NCBI RefSeq assembly: GCF_947504145.1
Contig: NZ_CANNGQ010000004.1
Location: 372,001-436,000 of the forward strand
Source: an uncultured Microbulbifer sp.
GTDB taxonomy: Bacteria > Pseudomonadota > Gammaproteobacteria > Pseudomonadales > Cellvibrionaceae
Length of the DNA: 64,000 nucleotides
Direction of reading: 5' to 3'
The notes beneath the pieces were generated by a model. That model was given only the letters and a program-made list of their open reading frames with translations, was not told the DNA's origin and made no database searches. Of this stretch, positions 18,749 through 26,666 are shown piece by piece. Within the stretch, counting starts at the first letter, position 1, and every line of letters starts with the position of its first letter. The position numbers and the translations under genes were made by a program.

Positions 18749-19630
18749 ATGCGCTATTCCTTGCGTCAACTAGAAGTCTTCCTCGCGTGCGCGCACTTCC
18801 AAAACGTGAGCCGTGCTGCGGAAAGTCTCAACATGTCACAGTCTGCGGCTTCTACCGCACTAAAAGAATTCGAACAGCAGTTTGACCTGCGACTGTTTGA
18901 GCGTACCGGTAAACGCCTGCGCTTGAATGAGCTAGGGCGGCAACTTTGGCCGAGAGCTGAAGAACTGCTCGAGCGCGCAAGGGAACTGGAGGTCAGTCTG
19001 CAGGCACACGGGGACCTCGGGCGCTTGAAGATTGGCGCCACCCTGACCATCGGCAATTACCTCGCTGCCGATATCATGGCCCGCTACATGGAGGAGCAAC
19101 CCGGCGCACGGGTTGAGCTGGAAGTGGCCAATACCGCAGCCATTGCCCAACGGGTCCTGAACTTCGAACTGGACCTTGGGCTGATCGAGGGGGAGCTCAA
19201 TCATCCGGATCTGGAAATGATTCCCTGGCGGGACGATGAACAGGTGGTGTTCTGTGCACCGGATCACGCCCTGGCCAAACGCGCGCAACTGAGCGATGAA
19301 GACCTGCGCGAAGCCACCTGGATCCTGCGGGAAACAGGCTCCGGCACCCGCCAGACCTTCGAACGTGCGCTGGCGGGCCTTCTGCCGGAGCTGAACATCC
19401 GACTTGAACTGCAGCACACTGAGGCCATCAAGCGTGCCGTAGAAGCGGGCCTCGGGATCAGCTGCCTTTCCCGGGTATCGTTGACAGACGCCTTCCGCCG
19501 AGGCGCACTGGTGGAGCTACCGGTGCCACAGCGGGATTTCAGCCGCGAGTTCTACTTTGTGCTGCACCGGCAGAAGTACCGCAGCAAGGGTATCGAGCGC
19601 TGGCTGGAGTTGTGCCGGCAGGCGCCCTGA
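18749..19630 (+). CDS. LysR family transcriptional regulator
   Basis: DNA-binding regulator of 293 residues. The winged helix-turn-helix is at residues about 1-60 (MRYSLRQLEVFLACAHFQNVSRAAE, SQSAASTALKEFE), followed by a periplasmic-binding-protein-like sensor domain (LKIGATLTIGNYLAADIM, ILRETGSGTRQTFE, GLGISCLSRVS). The ILRETGSGT segment resembles the CbbR/CysB-like subgroup that often controls sulfur or carbon assimilation genes, but the effector is unknown. I use the ATG at 18749; a GTG at 18722 would add nine residues. It is followed convergently by the RimK-like gene, so its own target is not obvious. Confidence 0.88.
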   Translation: MRYSLRQLEVFLACAHFQNVSRAAESLNMSQSAASTALKEFEQQFDLRLFERTGKRLRLNELGRQLWPRAEELLERARELEVSLQAHGDLGRLKIGATLTIGNYLAADIMARYMEEQPGARVELEVANTAAIAQRVLNFELDLGLIEGELNHPDLEMIPWRDDEQVVFCAPDHALAKRAQLSDEDLREATWILRETGSGTRQTFERALAGLLPELNIRLELQHTEAIKRAVEAGLGISCLSRVSLTDAFRRGALVELPVPQRDFSREFYFVLHRQKYRSKGIERWLELCRQAP

Positions 19631-19663
19631 TTCCGCGCTGCCAGGAGCCTGCCTTGTCTCGGT

Positions 19664-21133
19664 CTATTGCTGACCCGCCTTGCGCGCGTCCAGCCGACGA
19701 ATAAATTCCTGCAGAATCAAGCGATACAATTCCTTGCCGAGATATTTGTCTTCCACCCCACTGTCGATAGATGGGTTGTCGTTCACCTCAATCACATACC
19801 CCTTACCTGCCGACTCCTTCACATCCACCCCGTAGAATCCGCGGCCGATCGGTTTTGTCGCCTTCAGAGCGGCCTGCAATACCGGCTTCGGCACTTCAAA
19901 CGTCGGCAACGTGGTAAAGCCACCGCTGACGGTTTTCTTGTTGCCGTGGTTGTAGATCTGCCAGTGGTTCTTCGCCATGTAATAGCGGCACGCATATAGT
20001 GGTTTGTTGTCCAGCACACCGATACGCCAATCGAACTCGGTGTACAAAAATTCCTGAGCGAGCAGAAGACTGGACTCCGCGAACAGCTCTTCGAGCTTAT
20101 CGTGCAGCTCCGCTTCCGAGGTCACTTTCACTACACCACGGGAGAAGGATCCGTCCGGAATCTTCACCACCATTGGCAAGCCAAGCTCCGCTACCGCTTC
20201 CTGCAGCCCCGCCTCATCGCCACGGCGCAGAATGCGCGTGCGCGGTGCCGGTACTTTGTGGGTATTGAACAGGTCCGCCAGATAGATCTTGTTGGTACAA
20301 CGCAGAATACTGGTGGGATCATCCAGGACCACGAGCCCCTCTGCCTCTGCCTTTTTGGCGAAGCGATACGTGTGATGATCAATCGCAGTAGTCTCACGGA
20401 TAAACAGCCCGTCGAATTCCGACAGCCGCATGAAATCCTCCGGGCCGATCAGCTCAACAGACAACCCAAGTTCACGCCCGGCGCCGACAAACTTTTTGAT
20501 GGCGGCACTATCGGAAGGAGGCAGCTTTTCCTCCGGGTTTACCAGAATCGCAAGATCGTAGCGGGTATTGCTCGGCTTCTTATGCTGGCGCCACACCTTG
20601 TTGCTGAAGTTATCCAGAGCTTCGGCAAATTCTGTTTCCTCAACCTCGTTGAGATCCCGGTGTGAACAAATTTTCAATTCCGCCACTTCCCAGCGGGGAT
20701 TGGCTTGCAGACGGATCTCCAGTACCGGGCAGGCAAAACGATCAAACAGCACCCGTGCCAGCGGCTGCAGCGCAGATTCAGAGCAACGGCCGAAGTAGGA
20801 CTTGATCACCCACTCTCCACCCGGCACCGGTGGTGGCAGCTTCGCGAACGATGGCATGGCCTGCGCCAGCTGCAATTTGTACAGCTGCGGCAGGGACAAA
20901 TCATTCAGCGTTCGCACACTCGGGAGCACATTGTGGCTGCGCGCCTCGGCCAACAGGGAACAGTAGTAGCCCTCGCTTCGATAGTCGTAGTTGGCGCACA
21001 GGTTGATCACCCGCACCCGCTGCTGAGCACGGGCCGGCAAGGCCAGATAATCGGCAAAGGTAATAACCCGCTCGCTCGGGTAGTAGGGAGCCCAATCGTC
21101 GGGCTCGTCGATCACAATCAGGACCTGGGACAT
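19664..21133 (-). CDS. RimK family ATP-grasp protein with N-terminal RLAN-type domain
   Basis: Predicted amide ligase of 489 residues. Residues about 1-200 form the extra N-terminal domain that marks this long RimK subgroup (VIDEPDDWAPYYPSER near the start). The ATP-grasp core follows: CTNKIYLADLF, PMVVKIPDGSFSRGV (ATP-binding Lys), LAQEFLYTEFDWRIGVLD, and the metal-binding GYVIEVNDNPSID. Characterised short RimK proteins add glutamate to a protein C-terminus; the substrate of this long subgroup is not established to my knowledge. It is divergent from a GNAT/peptidase C39 fusion, a recurrent neighbour, which suggests a joint peptide-modifying role. Confidence 0.85.
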   Translation of the reverse strand: MSQVLIVIDEPDDWAPYYPSERVITFADYLALPARAQQRVRVINLCANYDYRSEGYYCSLLAEARSHNVLPSVRTLNDLSLPQLYKLQLAQAMPSFAKLPPPVPGGEWVIKSYFGRCSESALQPLARVLFDRFACPVLEIRLQANPRWEVAELKICSHRDLNEVEETEFAEALDNFSNKVWRQHKKPSNTRYDLAILVNPEEKLPPSDSAAIKKFVGAGRELGLSVELIGPEDFMRLSEFDGLFIRETTAIDHHTYRFAKKAEAEGLVVLDDPTSILRCTNKIYLADLFNTHKVPAPRTRILRRGDEAGLQEAVAELGLPMVVKIPDGSFSRGVVKVTSEAELHDKLEELFAESSLLLAQEFLYTEFDWRIGVLDNKPLYACRYYMAKNHWQIYNHGNKKTVSGGFTTLPTFEVPKPVLQAALKATKPIGRGFYGVDVKESAGKGYVIEVNDNPSIDSGVEDKYLGKELYRLILQEFIRRLDARKAGQQ

Positions 21134-21347
21134 GGATAGATGATGCGCCTCAGTGGTTGCCGGATGGCAATGAAGGGAAGGTTGAGACTAAAACACAGGG
21201 TGTACGGACGGTCAGACCTGGCCATCGGATTGGCGAAAGATAGAAGAGTTTTCGCCTGCTGCCTATTATTTTTTCCTGTGCAATGCTGGTTTTTTTCAAG
21301 CGGTTTGCTAACGTGCACTGGCCGCACTTTCGCGGTGCCCTGCCCCG

Positions 21348-22487
21348 GTGATTCCACCCGCCATGCCCAACCCCGCTCCCTTCGATTTTCAGATACGTAA
21401 CGCCGTAGAATGCGACGTCGATGCACTGTTTTCCCTCGAGCAACAAAGCTTTGCCGGAGACCGCCTCAGTCGCCGCCGTCTGCGCCACTGGGTACGCGCA
21501 GAAAACCGGGTATTCCTCGTGGCCGAGGCAACTGACCAGTTGCTTGGCTACGCCCTGGTGCTGCTGCGCAGAGGAACTCGGCTTGCCCGGCTCTACTCCA
21601 TCGCCGTTGGCCCCGCCGGCCGCGGCAAGGGCATTGGCAAAGCCCTGTTAAGTGCTGCGGAGGATGCCAGCAGCCGCAGTGGTCGGCTGTATATGCGCCT
21701 GGAGGTGGCGGAAGCCAACCGTGCCGCCATCGCCCTGTATCAGCAGCTGGGGTACCGCACCTTTGGCAGCTACGCCAATTACTATGAAGATGCCGGCAAT
21801 GCCCTGCGTATGCAAAAACGCATCCGCTACCGGCCAGAAAACCTGCACACACTGGAAGTCCCCTGGTACGGCCAGCGCACCGATTTTACCTGTGGCCCGG
21901 CCGCCGCAATGATGGCCATGGCGGGGCTGGACGCCCGCTACGAACCCAACGCCACCGATGAACTGGCGCTGTGGCGGGAAGCCACCACCATCTTTATGAC
22001 GTCCGGTACCGGTGGCTGTCATCCCATTGGGCTGGCGCTCGCCATGCAGAAGCGGGGCTTCGATTGTGCCGTCTACGTCAACCAGAGCGGACCGCTGTTT
22101 ATACACAGTGTGCGCAGCGCGAGGAAGAAGTCGGTGATCGAACAGGTCGATGCAGACTATCGTCAACAAGCCGCGCTATCGGGCCTGCCGGTGGTGACGG
22201 AAGACTTTAGCCAGGAGCAGTGCCAGCAGTGGCTGGAAGACGGAGCACTGGTCATCATGCTGATCAGTACCTACCGGCTTGATGGTAAAAAAGTACCCCA
22301 CTGGGTCACGCTGACAGGGGTGGACGATGAGTGCTTTTATCTGCACGACCCAGACGTGGATGACGAAGATAACCCGCTGGATAGCCAGTACCTTCCTATC
22401 GCTCGCGATGATATAACCCGAATGTCCATATTTGGGGGGGAGAAGTTACGCACGTCAGTGGTTGTCCGGCAACCAGATAGACCGTAA
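21348..22487 (+). CDS. GNAT N-acetyltransferase fused to peptidase C39-like domain
   Basis: Two-domain protein of 379 residues. Residues about 15-150 are a RimI-like acetyltransferase with the acetyl-CoA loop (VGPAGRGKGIGKALL) and a typical C-terminal YQQLGYRTFG. Residues about 170-370 are a papain-like C39 domain: DFTCGPAAAMMAMAG provides the putative catalytic Cys, and HWVTLTGVDDECFYLHDPD the His and Asp. The frame opens with GTG at 21348; ATG at 21363 (MPNPAPFDF) is an alternative. No signal peptide or transmembrane helices are seen, so it is cytoplasmic, unlike C39 domains of bacteriocin exporters. The pairing with the RimK-like gene suggests acylation and cleavage of a peptide made or extended by the ligase. 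Confidence 0.85.
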   Translation: MIPPAMPNPAPFDFQIRNAVECDVDALFSLEQQSFAGDRLSRRRLRHWVRAENRVFLVAEATDQLLGYALVLLRRGTRLARLYSIAVGPAGRGKGIGKALLSAAEDASSRSGRLYMRLEVAEANRAAIALYQQLGYRTFGSYANYYEDAGNALRMQKRIRYRPENLHTLEVPWYGQRTDFTCGPAAAMMAMAGLDARYEPNATDELALWREATTIFMTSGTGGCHPIGLALAMQKRGFDCAVYVNQSGPLFIHSVRSARKKSVIEQVDADYRQQAALSGLPVVTEDFSQEQCQQWLEDGALVIMLISTYRLDGKKVPHWVTLTGVDDECFYLHDPDVDDEDNPLDSQYLPIARDDITRMSIFGGEKLRTSVVVRQPDRP

Positions 22488-22595
22488 ATCATACAGATCA
22501 GTTCTCGACTGATACCTCTCAACCAGAAGCTGTTTTTTACGCGGGACTTTTGTCAAACTTACTGGTTCTACCAATAAAAATCAGGAGACATCCGG

Positions 22596-23201
22596 ATGTT
22601 CCGTTGCTTCAAACTGTTGTTTGTTTTTTCTTCAATCTGGCTCGCGGCCTGTGCCGGCAGCCCCATGGTCACCAGCACCAACCAGACTCTAACCGCACCG
22701 GACCCGAGCAAGGCGCAGGTTGTTTTCATGCGCTCTTCCTTCGTCGGCTCCGCAATCAATGCGTCCCTATTCGAAGTGACCGAAAACGGTAACGAGTTCA
22801 TCGGCATCATGGCCAATGGCACCAAGGTTTCCCGCGAGGTTGAGCCCGGTGAGCACACCTTTATGGTGGTGTCCGAAGCCGCAGATTTCATGCGCGCCGA
22901 CCTGGAAGCAGGCAAAACTTACTACGCCATGGTCACCCCGCGTATGGGCGCCTGGAAAGCCCGTTTCAGCTTCCAGCCGGTACGTAAAGATGGCGAAGGC
23001 AAATTCAGCACGGCTTCTGATGAGTTCGGCGGCTGGGTTACGGGTACCAAACTGGTGGAAAATTCCCAGCAGTCGATTCTTTGGGCGGAAAATAATGCGG
23101 CGAGCGTGAACAAGAAGAAAGACGCTTACTACACCAAGTGGCAGGCTAAAGACGCCGAAGAGCAAGAACGTCAGAGCCTGAAGGCCACCGATGGTATTTG
23201 A
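22596..23201 (+). CDS. predicted lipoprotein, DUF2846-like
   Basis: Exported lipoprotein of 201 residues: hydrophobic signal then lipobox LAAC (Cys near residue 19). The central part (AQVVFMRSSFVGSAINASLFEV, FIGIMANGTKVSREVEPGEHTFMVVSE, LEAGKTYYAMVTPRMG) resembles the DUF2846 family of small beta-rich lipoproteins of unknown function. A clear GGAG lies ahead of the ATG. It precedes a second small lipoprotein by 16 bases; the two share an operon and a strong terminator. Confidence 0.75.
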   Translation: MFRCFKLLFVFSSIWLAACAGSPMVTSTNQTLTAPDPSKAQVVFMRSSFVGSAINASLFEVTENGNEFIGIMANGTKVSREVEPGEHTFMVVSEAADFMRADLEAGKTYYAMVTPRMGAWKARFSFQPVRKDGEGKFSTASDEFGGWVTGTKLVENSQQSILWAENNAASVNKKKDAYYTKWQAKDAEEQERQSLKATDGI

Positions 23202-23217
23202 TCAGTCCGGAGGTTAT

Positions 23218-23616
23218 ATGAAGAAGTTGCGCAACTTGTTGGTGATTGGCGGTATCTCTGCGGTTTTGGCCGCATGTACCAGCCATCCACTAATGAATGT
23301 ATATGATAGACCGGTGCCCGACCGTCTGGACGGCCAACCGCAGTCCGCTCAAACCGTCGCTAACGCAATCCAGGCCGGTTGTATCGACAAGGGCTGGGTT
23401 TGCCGCGAGGTGAAGCCCGGTGAAATTGATGCTTCCATCGCCGTGCGCAAGCACCGCGCCACGGCGGTAATCAATTACAGTGCCGAGCGTTATAGCATCG
23501 CGTATAAAGACAGCTATCTGCTGGATTACAACAGTGGCCGCAATACCATTCACAGGAACTACAACCGCTGGGTCAACAACCTTGACCATGCGATTGCGAA
23601 GAACCTGGTGAGATAA
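23218..23616 (+). CDS. small predicted lipoprotein
   Basis: 132-residue protein with signal and lipobox VLAAC (Cys near residue 20). The start is the ATG at 23218, preceded by CCGGAGG at seven-base spacing; an upstream in-frame ATG at 23191 has none. The mature part has two Cys (GCIDKGWVC) that could form a disulfide, followed by a beta-rich region (IDASIAVRKHRATAVINYSAERYSIAYKDS). I do not recognise a characterised family. Operon partner of the preceding lipoprotein. Confidence 0.75.
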   Translation: MKKLRNLLVIGGISAVLAACTSHPLMNVYDRPVPDRLDGQPQSAQTVANAIQAGCIDKGWVCREVKPGEIDASIAVRKHRATAVINYSAERYSIAYKDSYLLDYNSGRNTIHRNYNRWVNNLDHAIAKNLVR

Positions 23617-23625
23617 TTTTTATCT

Positions 23626-23682
23626 CCGGCCCATCAAAAAAGCCCCGCATTGTTTCAATGCGGGGCTTTTTTGATGGGCCGG
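23626..23682. terminator. bidirectional terminator, 27-bp perfect inverted repeat
   Basis: A perfect 27-bp stem with a TTT loop lies between the convergent lipoprotein and PagL-like genes. The core AGCCCCGCATTG / CAATGCGGGGCT is flanked by A6 and T6 tracts, so it can act as an intrinsic terminator in both directions. Confidence 0.9.
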
Positions 23683-23689
23683 TAGGAAG

Positions 23690-24235
23690 CTAAAAATTCA
23701 GGCCCACGTTGATCACAAACGGCATATCAATACCGTCGTTGTCGCTGAACAGGTTGGCGTTGGAGAAGTGCTTCCAGGAGACCATCACCACCAGATCCTC
23801 GCGGGACTGCCAGTTGATGCGGGCGGCGTAGCCGACCTGGGCCTGAAAGGCGAAGTTGTTGTCCTGGTGGCGATTGCCCAGCTGGTTGCTGCTGATATAG
23901 CTGGGGCCGAGGGCGCGCACAAAAAAGTAGGGCTGGCCCCAGCTCTGTTTGCGCGGGTAGAGATTCAGCTGTGGATAAATGGAAACCGCGTGAAAGGATT
24001 TGTGCTCGTCCGCATCGGTTTCCACGCGGGTGTAGCTCACCCCCAGGTGGATATGCTGACGGTGGCTTTTTTCGAATTTTTTGAAGGAGTAATCGATGCC
24101 GTAGGTTCGGTTGGTCTGCGGGGAGTCCGGCTGCGGACCGCCGCCGGCGCTGATCAACAATTCGTTGGCTGCCGCCTGCTGGAAAAATAATACTGAAACT
24201 ACAAATGCAAGCAGACGGAAAACCAATTTCATCAC
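23690..24235 (-). CDS. PagL-like lipid A deacylase (acyloxyacyl hydrolase)
   Basis: Outer-membrane beta-barrel of 181 residues with an N-terminal signal (about residues 1-23, ending QQAAANE) and a C-terminal aromatic residue (INVGLNF). The segment WKHFSNANLFSDNDGID matches the PagL active site: His156 and Ser158 keep the catalytic spacing. The third residue, Glu in characterised PagL 14 positions after the His, is Asp170 here. PagL removes the 3-O acyl chain of lipid A. The gene begins six bases after the last aryl polyene gene and shares its direction, so it is probably co-transcribed with that operon. Whether the Asp variant is active cannot be read from sequence. Confidence 0.78.
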   Translation of the reverse strand: MMKLVFRLLAFVVSVLFFQQAAANELLISAGGGPQPDSPQTNRTYGIDYSFKKFEKSHRQHIHLGVSYTRVETDADEHKSFHAVSIYPQLNLYPRKQSWGQPYFFVRALGPSYISSNQLGNRHQDNNFAFQAQVGYAARINWQSREDLVVMVSWKHFSNANLFSDNDGIDMPFVINVGLNF

Positions 24236-24240
24236 CTTTA

Positions 24241-25467
24241 TTAGTCTAGTTTTCTGAAAATTAGCGAGGTATTGATACCGCCGAAGGCAAAGTTATTACT
24301 CATCACATACTCGGTATCAATCGCGCGCCCATCCCCCTGAATGTAGTCCAGATCCGCGCATTCCGGATCGACTTCCTGCAGGTTGATGGTGGGGTGGAAC
24401 CAGCCACCGTGCATCATCTGGATACTCGCCCAGGCTTCCAGCGCACCGCAGGCGCCGAGGGTGTGGCCGGTGTAGCTTTTCATGGAGCTGATGGGCACGG
24501 CGCGGCCGAGTGCTTCGCGGGTGGCGCGGGTCTCGGCCACGTCGCCGCGGTCGGTGGCGGTGCCGTGAGCGCTTACGTAACCGATGGCGCTGCCGTCGAT
24601 GCCGGCCTGGTCCATGGCCTGCTCCAGGGCGATCTGCATGGTGGGCGCCTGGGGCTGGGTGACGTGACGGCCGTCGGAGTTGGTGCCGAAGCCGACGATT
24701 TCCGCATAGATGCGCGCGCCGCGGGCCTTGGCGTGTTCGTACTCTTCCAAGATCAGGGTACCAGCACCTTCGCCGATCACCAGACCGTCGCGGTTCTTGT
24801 CGAAGGGACGCGGGGTGGTGCCGGGAGCGTCGTTATTGGTGGAGGTGGCAAACAGGGTGTCGAACACCGCCGCCTCGGTAGCGCACAGCTCTTCCGCACC
24901 GCCGGCCACCATCACCGTCTGGCTGCCGCAGCGAATGGCGTCATAGGCGTAGCCAATGCCCTGGCTGCCGGAGGTGCAGGCGGAGCTGGTGGTGTACACG
25001 CGGCCGCACATGCCGAAGAAGACGCCGATGTTCACCGGCGCGGTGTGCGCCATCATTTTGATATAGCTGGTGGCGTTCAGGCCATCGGTGCGATGGTTGA
25101 TCAGCATGTTGCCGAAATCGCCGATGGCGGACGGGGTACCGGCAGAGGAGCCGTAGGAAACACCCGCCTGGCCGCTGTTGATGATGGTGTCATTCAGCAG
25201 GCCCGCATCTTCCAGGGCCAGTTCGGTGGCACGCACCGCCAGCAGGGAAACCCGGCCCATGCTGCGCACCCGCTTGCGGTTGTAGTGCGCGGGCTTTTCA
25301 AAGCCTTTTACCGGGGCACCCAGGCGGGTATTCAGCCCTTCGTATTTGTCCCAGTCATCCATATAGACCACACCGGACTGGCGCCCGCGCAGGGATGCTT
25401 CGATGGAGGCCCAATCCTGACCGATCGGCGACAGTCCGGCCATGCCGGTAACCACTACCCGTTTCAT
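24241..25467 (-). CDS. beta-ketoacyl-ACP synthase, aryl polyene type (ApeO-like)
   Basis: Thiolase-fold ketosynthase of 408 residues, expected to extend the aryl polyene chain by malonyl-ACP condensation. The Cys-His-His triad is complete: TTSSACTSGSQG, SAHGTATDRGD and SYTGHTLGACGALEA; the C-terminus NNFAFGGINTSL is typical of FabF. In studied systems this ketosynthase works with a chain length factor, here probably the 39538-40326 product. The start overlaps the ketoreductase stop by one base (TGATG). Last of the 17 contiguous APE genes. Confidence 0.88.
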   Translation of the reverse strand: MKRVVVTGMAGLSPIGQDWASIEASLRGRQSGVVYMDDWDKYEGLNTRLGAPVKGFEKPAHYNRKRVRSMGRVSLLAVRATELALEDAGLLNDTIINSGQAGVSYGSSAGTPSAIGDFGNMLINHRTDGLNATSYIKMMAHTAPVNIGVFFGMCGRVYTTSSACTSGSQGIGYAYDAIRCGSQTVMVAGGAEELCATEAAVFDTLFATSTNNDAPGTTPRPFDKNRDGLVIGEGAGTLILEEYEHAKARGARIYAEIVGFGTNSDGRHVTQPQAPTMQIALEQAMDQAGIDGSAIGYVSAHGTATDRGDVAETRATREALGRAVPISSMKSYTGHTLGACGALEAWASIQMMHGGWFHPTINLQEVDPECADLDYIQGDGRAIDTEYVMSNNFAFGGINTSLIFRKLD

Positions 25468-26195
25468 CAGCAGAGCCCACCGTTGACCGAGATCACCTGG
25501 CGGGTGATGTAGCCGGCGTGTTCGCCCATCAGGAAGGAGACGGTGGCAGCCACCTCTTCCGGTTTGCCCAGGCGGCGGGCGGGAATCATCTTCATGATTT
25601 CATCCATCGGCAGGTCGTCGTTGACCATATCGGTATCGATCAAGCCGGGAGCGACGCAATTGACGGTGATCTTGCGCTTGGCCAGCTCCAGCGCCAGCGC
25701 CTTGCTGGCGCCGATCAGGCCGGCTTTGGAGGCGGAGTAGTTCACCTGGCCGCGGTTGCCGGCGATGCCGGACACGGAGGTCATCACCACAATGCGGCCA
25801 CCACTGCGGCGGCGCACCATGGGCATGGTGAGCGGGTGCAGCACGTTGTAGAAACCGTCGAGATTGGTGTGTACTACGCGGTCCCAGTCTTCCGCGGGCA
25901 TTGCCGGGAAGGCGTTGTCGGCGGTGAGGCCGGCGTTGCACACCACACCATAATAGGCGCCGTGGGCTTCCACATCCGCCTCCAGAGCGGCGCGGGCGGC
26001 ATCGCGATCGAGAATATCAAACTGCAGAATGCGGCTTTCGCGACCCAGCGCCACGATCTCGCTACCCACCTGCTCCGCCTCTTCGCGGCGGCTGCGGCAG
26101 TGCAGCACAATATTGAATCCATCGTTGGCCAGGCACAGGGCGATGGCGCGCCCGATGCCACGGCTGGAGCCGGTTACCAGTACCCAATCAGACAT
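25467..26195 (-). CDS. 3-ketoacyl-ACP reductase, FabG-like (ApeQ-like)
   Basis: Short-chain dehydrogenase of 242 residues that should reduce the beta-keto group of the growing polyene with NADPH. The cofactor loop VTGSSRGIGRAIAL, the CNAGLTADN segment, the Ser of MTSVSGIAGNRGQ and the catalytic YSASKAG are all present, as is the ISVNGGLC ending. It begins directly after the dehydratase stop codon, so the reductase, dehydratase and both ketosynthases are translated as a block. Confidence 0.9.
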   Translation of the reverse strand: MSDWVLVTGSSRGIGRAIALCLANDGFNIVLHCRSRREEAEQVGSEIVALGRESRILQFDILDRDAARAALEADVEAHGAYYGVVCNAGLTADNAFPAMPAEDWDRVVHTNLDGFYNVLHPLTMPMVRRRSGGRIVVMTSVSGIAGNRGQVNYSASKAGLIGASKALALELAKRKITVNCVAPGLIDTDMVNDDLPMDEIMKMIPARRLGKPEEVAATVSFLMGEHAGYITRQVISVNGGLC

Positions 26196-26666
26196 TCAGC
26201 GTTTTTCCTTCAGGTATTCTTCGATGTTATCCGGCTGATACACGTTCAGCCGCGCGGTCTGTTCGATGCCTTTGCCGCTAAGGCGGCACTCGAACGTCGC
26301 CATGCCGTTTTCCGCCTGCAACAGGCGCTCCACGGTAATCTGCAGTTGGCTGCCGCACTCAAACCAGGCCACGTTGCTGGCGAAGCGGCGGGTGCCGAGC
26401 AGGAACCCCAACTGCACCGGTTTACCGGCTTGGCGTGCGTGGTAGCCGGAAAAGGTGGCCACGGACTGTGCCATATATTCGATCCCCACATAGGCGGGTA
26501 CGCGCCGGTTGCGGCTGAAGATGCCGTCGTCGCGCACGGTGAGCTGAGCGCGCAGGGTTTCTTCCTGCACCTCCAGCACCTCGTCCACCAGCGACATATC
26601 GCCGCTGTGGGGTACCAGTTCCTCAGCACTATAGGGCTGGGCCGGGGATGATGGATTCTGTTCCAT
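26196..26666 (-). CDS. 3-hydroxyacyl-ACP dehydratase, hotdog fold (ApeP-like)
   Basis: Single-hotdog protein of 156 residues likely to dehydrate the 3-hydroxyacyl-ACP intermediate to the trans double bond. LVPHSGDMSLVDEVLE holds the catalytic His (near residue 20), and YVGIEYMAQSVATFSGYHARQ matches the long hotdog helix with the acidic partner. It lacks the second hotdog of FabA-type fusions. Its ATG overlaps the preceding ketosynthase stop by one base. Confidence 0.85.
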   Translation of the reverse strand: MEQNPSSPAQPYSAEELVPHSGDMSLVDEVLEVQEETLRAQLTVRDDGIFSRNRRVPAYVGIEYMAQSVATFSGYHARQAGKPVQLGFLLGTRRFASNVAWFECGSQLQITVERLLQAENGMATFECRLSGKGIEQTARLNVYQPDNIEEYLKEKR

